Shown here one piece after another: positions 24,311 to 33,444 of a stretch of DNA of 64,000 nt (its first letter is position 1; each line of letters begins with the position of its first letter). Source of the DNA: HGM04593 sp045657945 (lineage in GTDB: Bacteria; Bacteroidota; Bacteroidia; Bacteroidales; Bacteroidaceae). Below the pieces are notes generated by a model that saw only the letters and a program-made list of their open reading frames with translations, made no database searches and was not told where the DNA came from. A program made the translations under genes and the position numbers. The DNA lies in assembly GCA_045657945.1 (NCBI GenBank), contig JAZOUB010000023.1:16596-80595 (forward strand). Reading direction: 5' to 3'.

Positions 24311-26050
24311 TTATTTATTTGTTGGTTTTTCAAGACCATAACTGTATTTCTTGTCTGTTCTTTTCAGTATCAATGAAATGATGACTGCAAGGGCACCGAA
24401 TAATGCAAAGATTGACATTGGTATTGAGTAGTTGACAGTTCCATCTGCAGCGGTGTTGTTGTCGATTACGCTACCAATGAGCATAGGCACCATTGACAAA
24501 CCAATATTCTGTATGTAGAATATGATTGCGTATGCCGAGCCCAACTGCTTCATAGGAATAATCTTTGGTACTGATGGCCACATCGCTGATGGTACAAGAG
24601 AGAATGCAATGCCTAACAGAATCATTACAATGATTGCAAACCAACCGAAACTGAGTATTGGCAGTGCAAAAAGGACATGTACAATTGTAAGGAGGACTGA
24701 ACCTATCAGCATAAGTGTAGCACCCTTGCCGATGCGGTCGTACAGTGAACCGAACAGCGGTGTCAACAGTATGGTTCCAAATGGAAGCATTGATACAATT
24801 GAACCGGCAAAATCCGAGTTTACATTATACTTCATTTCCATGAGTTTTGGAGCAAACTTCAAGAATGGGAATACTGCAGAGTAGAATATCAGGCACAGGA
24901 AGGTGATGAGCCAGAAACCTTTGTTGCAGAAGATAATCTTCAAGTCGCTCATCTTGAACTGCTCGTCCGGGTCTGCGCTGATTCTTTCTATGCCGGCTGA
25001 TTTGTCGAATTTCTTGTCCATTACGCAGTAAACCATATATGACAAGAAACCAATACATAGTGCTCCGGCACCAATCATTACCGGTGCAGATACCAGTCCC
25101 ATCTGTTTTGCCAATGGTAGCGCGAATGCCATTGCGCAGGCTGTACCCATACGGGCAAGTGCTACCTGTAGTCCCATTGCAAGAGCCATTTCATGACCGG
25201 TGAACCATTTTGCAATTACTTTAGTCACGGTTATACCGGCGATTTCGCATCCTACACCATAAATTGCAAAACCAAGGCTGGCAATGGCTACCTGTGTCGG
25301 CAAACCGAAAACCTCACCGGTGAATGTGCTGTTTACTGCAAACCACTTGATGGCTGCTCCCAGGAACATAAGTCCGGTACTCATTATACCGGTGAAGCGT
25401 ACTCCCATCTTGTCAAGGATGATACCACCGAAGAAGAGCATCAACAGGAATACGTTTATCAAACCGTACGCACCCGAGAAGAAACCGTAGTTAGATGATG
25501 TCCAACCTAAACCTTGCAATGTTGTATCAACGGTAAGAACCTCATTAACAACTCTCTCTTTCTTATCCTTCTTCTCGATATGTAGAACTTGATAGTTTTT
25601 GCCTTTTGTAATCTCATCTATGTTGATTTCGGTCTTCAGTCCAAACTTTTTGATAGATGCTGCGTCCAGGGTGTCGTTTTCAAGGGCAATGAACTTACCG
25701 TTTGTTGCGATTGTGGTATCGGTAAGTGTATAAACATGATTGACAGTAGCAATCTCTTTCTTCAGTTTGTTGTTCTCGTTATATACAAAACTGTATGTTT
25801 TGCCCTCTGTGATTTCATCAATGCTGCCGACTTTTTCAATACATATCTTTGAAAGTGAATCGGCTGACAGGGATGTGCCGTTATCGAAATAGACCAATTT
25901 CCCTTTTGTTGTAAGCGGTGCTTCAAGTGGACCCATTACATCAGTGAAGAAATAGGCCATCATCATTGTGAACGATACAATGATAAGTGCGGTCCAGCGC
26001 ATTGCCTTTGAGTCGTTCAGCTTCTGTTGTAACTTTTGTGTTGTTGTCAT
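24311..26050 (-). CDS. MFS transporter with large duplicated periplasmic insertion
   Basis: 579 residues, against about 400-450 for a plain MFS carrier. The first transmembrane helix (ALIIVSFTMMMAYFF) is followed by a ~130-residue hydrophilic insertion (about 48-180) before the second helix. The insert has two homologous units (residues ~50-113 and ~118-178), each with IDEIT.GK.Y and a terminal DTT. The remaining helices have MFS features (LYDRIGKGATLMLIG; KVIAKWFTGHEMALAMG). The substrate is unknown. It lies 64 bp after the S9 peptidase gene on the same strand and is probably cotranscribed, so oligopeptide or amino acid transport is a fair guess. Confidence 0.85.
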   Translation of the reverse strand: MTTTQKLQQKLNDSKAMRWTALIIVSFTMMMAYFFTDVMGPLEAPLTTKGKLVYFDNGTSLSADSLSKICIEKVGSIDEITEGKTYSFVYNENNKLKKEIATVNHVYTLTDTTIATNGKFIALENDTLDAASIKKFGLKTEINIDEITKGKNYQVLHIEKKDKKERVVNEVLTVDTTLQGLGWTSSNYGFFSGAYGLINVFLLMLFFGGIILDKMGVRFTGIMSTGLMFLGAAIKWFAVNSTFTGEVFGLPTQVAIASLGFAIYGVGCEIAGITVTKVIAKWFTGHEMALAMGLQVALARMGTACAMAFALPLAKQMGLVSAPVMIGAGALCIGFLSYMVYCVMDKKFDKSAGIERISADPDEQFKMSDLKIIFCNKGFWLITFLCLIFYSAVFPFLKFAPKLMEMKYNVNSDFAGSIVSMLPFGTILLTPLFGSLYDRIGKGATLMLIGSVLLTIVHVLFALPILSFGWFAIIVMILLGIAFSLVPSAMWPSVPKIIPMKQLGSAYAIIFYIQNIGLSMVPMLIGSVIDNNTAADGTVNYSIPMSIFALFGALAVIISLILKRTDKKYSYGLEKPTNK

Positions 26051-26114
26051 AGTAATATATTTAATTTATTCTTTTTTCTTCTTCTCTTCATTGCATTTTG
26101 CTCAGAATGACATA

Positions 26115-28235
26115 TTAAAGCCATTTAGCCAACCATGCGAAGAATGTGCGCTGCCACAGGATACCGTTCTGTGGTTTCAGCACCCAGTGGTTCTCGTCGG
26201 GGAACAGGAGCAACTGTGCAGGGATGCCCTTGAGGCGTGCTGCGTTGAATGCTGCCATTGACTGCGATGAGAGGATGCGATAGTCGCGGTCGCCGTGGAT
26301 GAGCAGGATTGGTGTGTCCCACTTGTCAACGAACTTGTGTGGTGAGTTTGCGTATGAACGCTTCACACCCTCGCTCTGCTCGTATGGTGCTCCGCCCAAA
26401 TCCCAGTTGGGGAACCAGCTCTCCTCGGTCTCATAGTACTGCTGCTCCATGTTGAAGAAACCGTCGTGTGCAATGAATGCCTTGAAACGCTTCTCGTGAT
26501 GGCCGGCAAGCCACATTGCCGAGTAGCCGCCGAAGCTTGCGCCAACGCAACCCAAACGGTCGGTGTCCACGTATGGCTCCTGGCAGATGTCGTCTATTGC
26601 TGTGAGTAGGTCGCTCATGCAGTTGCCGCCATAGTTGGTGCTGATCTCCTCGTTCCATGCGAGTCCGAATCCGGGGAGTCCGCGGCGGTTAGGGGCGATG
26701 ATGATGTAGCCGTTGGCTGCCATTATCTGGAAATTCCAACGGAAACTCCAGAACTGGCTCACGGGTGACTGTGGACCGCCCTCGCAGAAGAGCAGGGTAG
26801 GGTACTTCTTCGCAGGGTCAAAGTGTGGAGGGTATATTACCCATGAGTGAAGGTCCTTGCCGTCAACGGTCTTGCACCAGCGTGCTTCTACCTTGCCTGT
26901 AGCTATCTGGTCAAAGATGTGTTTGTTCTCGAATGTGAGCTGCTTAACTTCGGCGCCGGCCTTTGCCTTCATTGTGTAGATGTCGGCAGGTGCGCTCATT
27001 GAAACGCGTGTCATGATAAGGTTCTTGCCACCGAGCATTGCTACTGAGTTGTAGTCGTGGTCGCCCTCGGTCATCTTTGTGAGCTTGCCCTTGAGGGTGA
27101 TGTTGTATACCTGTGTTGTGCCGTGCCATGTACCTGTGAAGTAGAGGCTCTTGCTGTCGGGTGCCCAGCAGTAGCTGTCAACATTGCTGTCGAATGCTGT
27201 AACACCGTTTGCATCGGGCATGCCTGTGAGGTATGTGCGCTCGCCGGTTGCAAGGTTCATTACGCTAAGGCGTATCTGGTCGCTCTCATATCCGTCGCGT
27301 GCCATGCTTGTCCATGCAATCATTTTGCCGTCGGGCGAGAACTGTGGCGCGTTGTCATAGCCATAGCTTGAACGCTCCTCGTCGAGCTTGCACAGGTTTA
27401 TTGTTGTGCCGTCTGCAAGGTTATAGAGGTAAATATCGGTGTCGGTGCTCAATGTGTAGTCACGACCGCTCTTCTTTACGCATGAGTATGCTATCTGTTT
27501 TGAGTCGTTGCTCCATGCGAGCTGCTCTGCGCCACCGAACGGGCGGTTAGGGCAGTCATATACTGTACCCTCGAGCATGTCCTTGCCCTCGTCGATTGAT
27601 GTGCCGTCGAAGTTCGCGATGAAGGGGTGGGGGGCATCGTTGAGCCACTCATCCCAGTGCTTGTACATGAGGTCATCTACCACAAAGCCCTTTGCAAGTG
27701 GAAGGTCGGGGTGGATGTCGGCAGTCGTGGGCTTTGTCTTGATGCGCTTGATAAGGATTACCTTTGTCTCATCGGGTGAGAACAGGAAACCCTCGATGTC
27801 GCTGGCATCGTTTGTGAGCTGTTTGCGCTCTGTGCCGTCGGCGTTCATCTCCCACACCTGGCTGCTGCCGCTCGCATTTGAAAGGAATGCAATCTTTGTG
27901 CCGCCCTTTATCCATGCTGCGCTGCTCTCGTTGGCAGTGGTTGTTGTCAACTTTGTATCATTGCTGCCGTCTGCACCCATAATATTAAGAGTGTGGTGGC
28001 TCTTGTTCTGCTCAACGCTGTAGTAACTTACACCGTAGACAATCTCTTTTGCGTTTGGTGACACGCTCACCTCTCCAATGCGTCCCATTGCCCAAAGTGC
28101 TTCGGGGGTCATCAGGCCGCCCTCTATCTTTATGTCGGACTTGCCGATAGGCTCTGCATTGCTGCCGTCATTGGCTGCTGTAGCAGCGCCTGTAATTGCT
28201 AATGCTGCCATAATTGCTATGCTCTTTTTCATCAT
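26115..28235 (-). CDS. S9 family serine peptidase (prolyl oligopeptidase/DPP type)
   Basis: 706 residues with a Sec signal peptide (MMKKSIAIMAALAITGAATA). The N-terminal ~430 residues form a WD40-like/TolB-type beta-propeller (FSPDETKVILIK, FSPDGKMIAWTSMA). The C-terminal alpha/beta hydrolase has the catalytic Ser567 in GASFGG, Asp651 in HGDRDYRI and His683 in ENHWVLK. It would cleave short peptides, often after proline, in the periplasm or at the surface. A consensus promoter lies at 28311-28341. The MFS gene follows, suggesting linked peptide breakdown and uptake. Confidence 0.92.
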   Translation of the reverse strand: MMKKSIAIMAALAITGAATAANDGSNAEPIGKSDIKIEGGLMTPEALWAMGRIGEVSVSPNAKEIVYGVSYYSVEQNKSHHTLNIMGADGSNDTKLTTTTANESSAAWIKGGTKIAFLSNASGSSQVWEMNADGTERKQLTNDASDIEGFLFSPDETKVILIKRIKTKPTTADIHPDLPLAKGFVVDDLMYKHWDEWLNDAPHPFIANFDGTSIDEGKDMLEGTVYDCPNRPFGGAEQLAWSNDSKQIAYSCVKKSGRDYTLSTDTDIYLYNLADGTTINLCKLDEERSSYGYDNAPQFSPDGKMIAWTSMARDGYESDQIRLSVMNLATGERTYLTGMPDANGVTAFDSNVDSYCWAPDSKSLYFTGTWHGTTQVYNITLKGKLTKMTEGDHDYNSVAMLGGKNLIMTRVSMSAPADIYTMKAKAGAEVKQLTFENKHIFDQIATGKVEARWCKTVDGKDLHSWVIYPPHFDPAKKYPTLLFCEGGPQSPVSQFWSFRWNFQIMAANGYIIIAPNRRGLPGFGLAWNEEISTNYGGNCMSDLLTAIDDICQEPYVDTDRLGCVGASFGGYSAMWLAGHHEKRFKAFIAHDGFFNMEQQYYETEESWFPNWDLGGAPYEQSEGVKRSYANSPHKFVDKWDTPILLIHGDRDYRILSSQSMAAFNAARLKGIPAQLLLFPDENHWVLKPQNGILWQRTFFAWLAKWL

Positions 28236-28310
28236 TGCTTTATATATGTTTTAGTTTATGCTCGAAATTGTATAAATATAAATTTTGCCACACTCTATGC
28301 AAAATTGTTG

Positions 28311-28341
28311 CAAATTTACTCATAAAAATCTTTATATGCAA
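28311..28341 (-). promoter_or_regulatory. Promoter for S9 peptidase-MFS unit
   Basis: On the minus strand: TTG (28339-28341), 20 nt, TAAATTTG (28311-28318). The start codon is 75 bp downstream, leaving a sizeable 5' UTR. Confidence 0.75.
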
Positions 28342-28389
28342 TTATTAAATCCTAAAATTACGCGCGCAAACAATATTAAATAGTTAAAG

Positions 28390-28420
28390 GTTGTTATTTC
28401 TCTTTTTTTGCCTATTTTTG
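28390..28420 (+). promoter_or_regulatory. Promoter for GH2 gene
   Basis: GTTG (28390-28393), 19 nt, TATTTTTG (28413-28420). The placement means an ATG at 28408 cannot be the start, supporting 28474 (or 28447). Confidence 0.7.
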
Positions 28421-28473
28421 CAAAGATTATATGCATATTGCATAAAATGAATAAAAACTATAATATGAACTAC

Positions 28474-31400
28474 ATGAAAAAAATCTTTCTTTTTGTCGCG
28501 ATGCTGCTTGTGACATCGGTCACTATGGCGGCGTCATTCCCACAGGCCGACGGTGTGTATCGCCTGGTGAATGTGGCAACCGGCAAGGCTGTCACTAACG
28601 GTAATGTAGCAGCGCACAACACCTATCTGAGTGTTGCCGATGTCGATGACACCTCTTTGGGACAGGAATGGACTTTTGTCTCTTTGTCGGACAAGGAGCT
28701 TGCTTTCGTGCTTTATAACGAGAACTACGGACAGGCTGTGGATATGGCCTTGTCATCCGGTACTCCCGGCAAGCTTCTGCAGTGGGAGGCAACCTGTACC
28801 GACAACCAGTCATTTGCTGTGAATGTTGTTGATGCATCGGCAGGTGTAGTGCAGTTGCTGTGCAAGGGTGACCGCGAACTGGTACTCAAGGTGCAGGGTG
28901 ACGGCTCGTTGCTCATGGAAAAGAATGCATCGGGTGAGTACACACATTTCCGTCTGGAATATGTGAAGCAGAACAAGGTGGATTATCTGCCTGTGATTGA
29001 CCGCTATTTCATTATACGCGAGCAGGGAAGCGGCTATGCACTCAACACTCGTGGCAATAATGCCAACAATGCAAGAGTGTATATTGATGAGTATGACGAG
29101 AACAGCAAGGAGAACTTTGTGTGGCAGTTGCGCCGTACGGCAGCAAATGCCGAGTATTGCCAGTTCTATGGCCCTTACTTCGGCAAGGCTATCGATGTTG
29201 CCCTCAGTGGTGTGAAATATCCCTTGCTTTGGGATCCTTCATACAGTAACGAGAACCAGCAGCTGCGCTTTATCTCCGAAGAGGGCAAAAAGGGTGTATA
29301 TCGCATCCAGGTGAAGACAAGCGGTTCATGGCATAGCCTCAAGGCCGAAGGCAATAACCTGTCAATGGTTTCGGGTTATGGCAGCGGCTCGTTGTTCACA
29401 CTTGAAGAGGTGGAGGCTGATGATGTGCCCATGGCAAATGTGTGGGAGGATGAGACCTTCTTTGGCGAGAACAAGGAAGATGGTCATGCTACATATATGC
29501 CATACGAATCGGTTGCTAAGATGAAAGCCGATGCGCGCTATGAACTGCCATGGCTCGACCCGGAGAATGCCGAGTTCATGAGCCTCAATGGTATGTGGAA
29601 CATCAATTGGGTTGAGACAATCGCACAGCGCCCCGGCAAGGATGCCTTCTGGGGTGACGATGTGGATGTTTCGGCCTGGAATACAATAAAGGTTCCATCT
29701 TGTCTTGAGATGGAGGGCTATGGTGACCCAATGTATGTAAATGTGAACTATCCGTTCAAGAACAATCCTCCGCTCATTGAGATGAAGGATGGTCTTTTGA
29801 ACTCTGTAGCTTCTTATCGCAGAGACTTTGAACTCCCTGCAAACTGGGGCGACAAGCGCGTGTTCCTGCACTTTGACGGTATCTATGGTGCAGCTTTCAT
29901 CTGGATGAACGGCAACTATGTGGGCTATACACAGAGCGGCAACAACGATGCCGAGTTCGATGTTACAGCTCACTTGCGCGAGGGCAAGAACAATGTCAGT
30001 GTTCAGGTTATCCGCTGGAGCGATGCATCGTATCTCGAAGGTCAGGATATGTGGCACATGAGCGGTATTCACCGTGATGTGTTCCTCTTTGCCGCACCAA
30101 AGACTTTTGTACGCGACCACTACATCACAAGCAATCTTTCTGCAGCCGATGGCTACAAGGCCGGTTCAATGAATGTGGCTGTTGAGATGGACAACCGCGA
30201 TGGTGCCGCTGTTGCAAAGAGCGTTGAGGTTGCATTGATTGCCCCGGACGGAAGCGAGGTGGCTAAAAAGGATGTTGTATTTGAGTTTGCCGCAGGCGAA
30301 ACTGTGAAGAATGCAAATCTCTTCTTTGAGAACCTTGCAGGTTTGAAGCTGTGGAGTGCCGAGGTTCCAAGCCTTTACACTGTTGAGGTGGTGCAGAAGG
30401 ATGCTTCCGGCAACGAGGAACATGTGTTCTCTACAAAATATGGTTTCCGTCACATTGAGATAAAGGAAGGTCTTGTATATGTAAATGGCGAGAAGGTGTT
30501 GTTCAAGGGTGCAAACCTGCAGGATACACACCCTGTAACAGGTCGCTCGGTCGATGTTACCACAATGCTTACCGATGTGAAGATGATGAAGCAGGCAAAC
30601 ATGAATACCGTGCGTACAAGTCACTATCCACGTCAGGCAAAGATGAACGCAATGTTCGACTACTATGGTCTCTACTGCATGGATGAGGCCGATTTGGAGT
30701 GTCACAAGAGCTGGGAGGACGGTGGCGAAAAGGGTGGTATCACCAATGAGGACAGCTGGAAGGCGCAGTTCATTGACCGCACCGTGCGCATGGTCTATCG
30801 CGACCGCAACTTCCCCTCAATCATCTTCTGGTCGCTTGGTAACGAGAGTGGTGGTGGAAAGAACTTCGGCCACACATATGCTGCTGTACGTGCACTCGAC
30901 CCACGCCCAATACACTACGAAGGTGCTTCACGCGCAGGAACAGCGCATACTGACATCTATTCCGAGATGTATCCGCTTTTGACTGAGGTTGATGACCATG
31001 CCAATGGAAAGGTTGACAACAGTTATCCATTTTACACTAACGCCCAAGGACAACCATACTTCATGTGTGAGTATGCCCATGCCATGGGTAATGCAGTGGG
31101 TAACCTTCAGGAGTACTGGGATGCCATTGAAAGCAGCAAGTATGGTATCGGCGGTTGCATCTGGGACTGGGTTGACCAGTCAATCTATGCTGCCGAGGAT
31201 ATAAAGAACGGAAACTTTGAGGTTGACGGCATGAACAAATACCGTACAGGTTCCGACTATCCCGGTCCTCACCAGGGTAACTTTGTGAACAACGGTCTTG
31301 TTACAGCCGACCGTGCATGGAGCCCCGAGCTGACAAATGTGAAGTATGTATATCAATACATCAAGTTCCTCTCTTTCGACGCTGCAGCAAAGCAGTTGAC

Positions 31401-32790
31401 AATAAAGAATAACTACGATTTCATCTCACTCGATGGCTTCTATCTGCGTTATGCGGTTCTTGCCGACGGTGTCGAGGTTGAGAACGGTATTGTAGAGATG
31501 CCTGCTTTGGCTCCGAATGCCGAGGGCGTTGTGTCATTGCCTTATAGCGCAACAGCTGCCGAGGGCGTTGAACTGATGCTGAATGTTGAAATTTGTTACA
31601 AGGATGCCCAGACTTGGGTTGACAGGGATTATGCAATTGCAACAGAGCAGTACACACTTGCCGAGCGCAATGCGGCTCCTTTGGCTCTCAATGGTAACGA
31701 GGAGATTTCTCTTGTAAAGACAACTGATGGATATAAGGTCTCAAGTTCTGTAATGGAGATGACATTCGCATCGAACGGTACAATGAACTCATGGACTGTA
31801 AATGGCAAGACTATTGCTCTGGCAGGTCCCGAATATGACAACTACCGTTGGGTCGAGAATGACAAACCTACCGAATCACTTGGCGAGTACAATGCAAAGA
31901 ACGGCATTACTTCAAAGTCGGCAACATTCACCTTGAGCCAGGATAAAAAGTCTGTCAATGTCGTTATCAATGCAAGCGGCTGGTTCTGTACATACAAGTT
32001 CGTATATAAGATAACAGCTGATGGTTCATTGCTCATCGATGCTGCATATACCGTGGTTCCCAAGGATGCGCGTCGCATTGGTCTGTCATTGACATTCCCT
32101 GCAGAGTTTGAGCAGGTAGAGTACTATGCATACGGTCCGTTCGAGAACTATATCGATCGTCGTGGCGGTTCAATGCTTGGACGCTATTATACAACCGTTA
32201 GCGATATGTTCGAGCCATATCCAAAACCACAGAGCATGGGTAACCGTGAGGGCTTGCGCGATTTGTTGCTCTTCAACCCCGATGAGGGATATGGTGTCAA
32301 GGTCCAGACACGCGGCGATGTTGCTTTCTCACTGTTGCATTATAGTGACGAGACTTTGAAAAAGGCTAACCACACTTGGGAACTCCAGAAGGGTAATGTA
32401 CATGCTCACTTCGATTGTGCACAGAAGGGTATCGGTAACGGTAGCTGCGGCAATGTCGCTACATTGGACAAGTATCTCATTCCACAAGGCAAGGAGTATA
32501 GCTGCTCATTGCTGTTCACTCCTGTAACCGGTATCGAAAGCGGCATTGAGAATGTGACCGAGAATGCATTGCGTTTCAGTGTTGTGGATGGTAAGCTCGT
32601 TTGCAATGGCAATATCGGTGCTTCCGCACTCCTTTCGGTTTACAACATGGGTGGTGTGAAGGTCGCTTCGGCCGAGGCTTCACGCGCTTGCGAGAGCATC
32701 GCTATCGATGTGCATCACTTGCCACATGCCTCATACATCGTTGTGGTAAAGGACGGTAATTCGACAAAAGTACACAAAGTTGTACTTTGA
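28474..32790 (+). CDS. Secreted GH2 beta-galactosidase with N-terminal ricin-like domains and T9SS-like tail
   Basis: 1438 residues from MKKIFLFVAMLL at 28474; in-frame ATGs at 28447 and 28465 are alternatives. After the signal peptide come two ricin-type beta-trefoil-like regions (about residues 25-155 and 160-315). The GH2 sugar-binding, Ig-like and TIM-barrel domains follow, and then the beta-galactosidase small-chain domain (FEQVEYYAYGPFENYIDRRG). The acid/base is Glu791 (FWSLGNESGGG) and the nucleophile Glu866 (FMCEYAHAMGN). The last ~75 residues (SVYNMGGVKVASAE and a final YIVVVKDG) look like a type A sorting domain of the type IX secretion system. It probably releases beta-linked galactose outside the cell. 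Confidence 0.9.
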   Translation: MKKIFLFVAMLLVTSVTMAASFPQADGVYRLVNVATGKAVTNGNVAAHNTYLSVADVDDTSLGQEWTFVSLSDKELAFVLYNENYGQAVDMALSSGTPGKLLQWEATCTDNQSFAVNVVDASAGVVQLLCKGDRELVLKVQGDGSLLMEKNASGEYTHFRLEYVKQNKVDYLPVIDRYFIIREQGSGYALNTRGNNANNARVYIDEYDENSKENFVWQLRRTAANAEYCQFYGPYFGKAIDVALSGVKYPLLWDPSYSNENQQLRFISEEGKKGVYRIQVKTSGSWHSLKAEGNNLSMVSGYGSGSLFTLEEVEADDVPMANVWEDETFFGENKEDGHATYMPYESVAKMKADARYELPWLDPENAEFMSLNGMWNINWVETIAQRPGKDAFWGDDVDVSAWNTIKVPSCLEMEGYGDPMYVNVNYPFKNNPPLIEMKDGLLNSVASYRRDFELPANWGDKRVFLHFDGIYGAAFIWMNGNYVGYTQSGNNDAEFDVTAHLREGKNNVSVQVIRWSDASYLEGQDMWHMSGIHRDVFLFAAPKTFVRDHYITSNLSAADGYKAGSMNVAVEMDNRDGAAVAKSVEVALIAPDGSEVAKKDVVFEFAAGETVKNANLFFENLAGLKLWSAEVPSLYTVEVVQKDASGNEEHVFSTKYGFRHIEIKEGLVYVNGEKVLFKGANLQDTHPVTGRSVDVTTMLTDVKMMKQANMNTVRTSHYPRQAKMNAMFDYYGLYCMDEADLECHKSWEDGGEKGGITNEDSWKAQFIDRTVRMVYRDRNFPSIIFWSLGNESGGGKNFGHTYAAVRALDPRPIHYEGASRAGTAHTDIYSEMYPLLTEVDDHANGKVDNSYPFYTNAQGQPYFMCEYAHAMGNAVGNLQEYWDAIESSKYGIGGCIWDWVDQSIYAAEDIKNGNFEVDGMNKYRTGSDYPGPHQGNFVNNGLVTADRAWSPELTNVKYVYQYIKFLSFDAAAKQLTIKNNYDFISLDGFYLRYAVLADGVEVENGIVEMPALAPNAEGVVSLPYSATAAEGVELMLNVEICYKDAQTWVDRDYAIATEQYTLAERNAAPLALNGNEEISLVKTTDGYKVSSSVMEMTFASNGTMNSWTVNGKTIALAGPEYDNYRWVENDKPTESLGEYNAKNGITSKSATFTLSQDKKSVNVVINASGWFCTYKFVYKITADGSLLIDAAYTVVPKDARRIGLSLTFPAEFEQVEYYAYGPFENYIDRRGGSMLGRYYTTVSDMFEPYPKPQSMGNREGLRDLLLFNPDEGYGVKVQTRGDVAFSLLHYSDETLKKANHTWELQKGNVHAHFDCAQKGIGNGSCGNVATLDKYLIPQGKEYSCSLLFTPVTGIESGIENVTENALRFSVVDGKLVCNGNIGASALLSVYNMGGVKVASAEASRACESIAIDVHHLPHASYIVVVKDGNSTKVHKVVL

Positions 32791-32807
32791 TTGATATGAA
32801 TATACAT

Positions 32808-32842
32808 AAAATCCGGCATCCGTTTGGGTGTCGGATTTTTGT
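32808..32842 (+). terminator. Terminator after GH2 gene
   Basis: A stem of about 14 bp with G-T pairs (AAAATCCG.. with ..CGGATTTT), a short loop and TTTTTGTG, 18 bp past the stop codon. Confidence 0.75.
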
Positions 32843-32923
32843 GTATTTATCTCTCTGATTCTAATGAATGGGGTGTAAAAGTGACAAAATTTAAATCATT
32901 TTGTAATTTTTGTATAAAAAATG

Positions 32924-32953
32924 TTTGTGTTTTAATGATTTGATGTAATTTTG
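32924..32953 (+). promoter_or_regulatory. Promoter for small lipoprotein gene
   Basis: TTTG (32924-32927), 18 nt, TAATTTTG (32946-32953); the start codon is 75 bp downstream. Confidence 0.7.
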
Positions 32954-33028
32954 CAAAGAAAATTAAGAAAAGAGGTAACCGAAACGCTATGAAGGGAGTA
33001 GGTGACATGAAACTAATACAATAAAGTT

Positions 33029-33268
33029 ATGAAGAAGTTTTTCTATGTAGCAGTATTGGCACTTGCATTTGCATCTTGTGGCCAGGCTGAGAAGAAGGCT
33101 GAGAATGCTGAGGAACCAAAGGCAAACACTGAGACTCAGAATGTAACTGTAAGCGAGGATGGCCAGCAGGCTCAGGAGAATGCAGTGGCAACTGAGAACC
33201 TTCCAGAGGAGATGGAGGTTGCAGCAAAGAAAGAGGCTGTAAAAGAGGCTGTTAAGGGTACTATCTAA
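33029..33268 (+). CDS. Small charged lipoprotein (79 aa)
   Basis: It starts MKKFFYVAVLALAFASCGQA, a lipoprotein signal with Cys near residue 17. The mature part (~62 residues) is almost entirely Glu, Lys, Ala, Asn and Gln with no hydrophobic core, so it is probably disordered or helical. It has its own promoter and a strong terminator, suggesting high, independent expression. The family is not recognised; function unknown. Confidence 0.75.
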   Translation: MKKFFYVAVLALAFASCGQAEKKAENAEEPKANTETQNVTVSEDGQQAQENAVATENLPEEMEVAAKKEAVKEAVKGTI

Positions 33269-33302
33269 TAGTTTGATTAGAGAGTAACTATTACAGGATT
33301 AT

Positions 33303-33345
33303 AGCGGGCTACTTCCCATTGTGGTTGTAGCCCGCTTGTTTTTTG
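33303..33345 (+). terminator. Terminator after small lipoprotein gene
   Basis: A 10-bp perfect stem (33303-33312 with 33327-33336) followed by TGTTTTTTG. Confidence 0.85.
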
Positions 33346-33444
33346 TCTCCCCGATAGCCGTTTTTGGAATCTTTTAAGTTTCCCGATTTCTGTATTCCGA
33401 AAAAAGGTGCTATTTTCGCATAAATTTGATATAGCGCACCAAAA

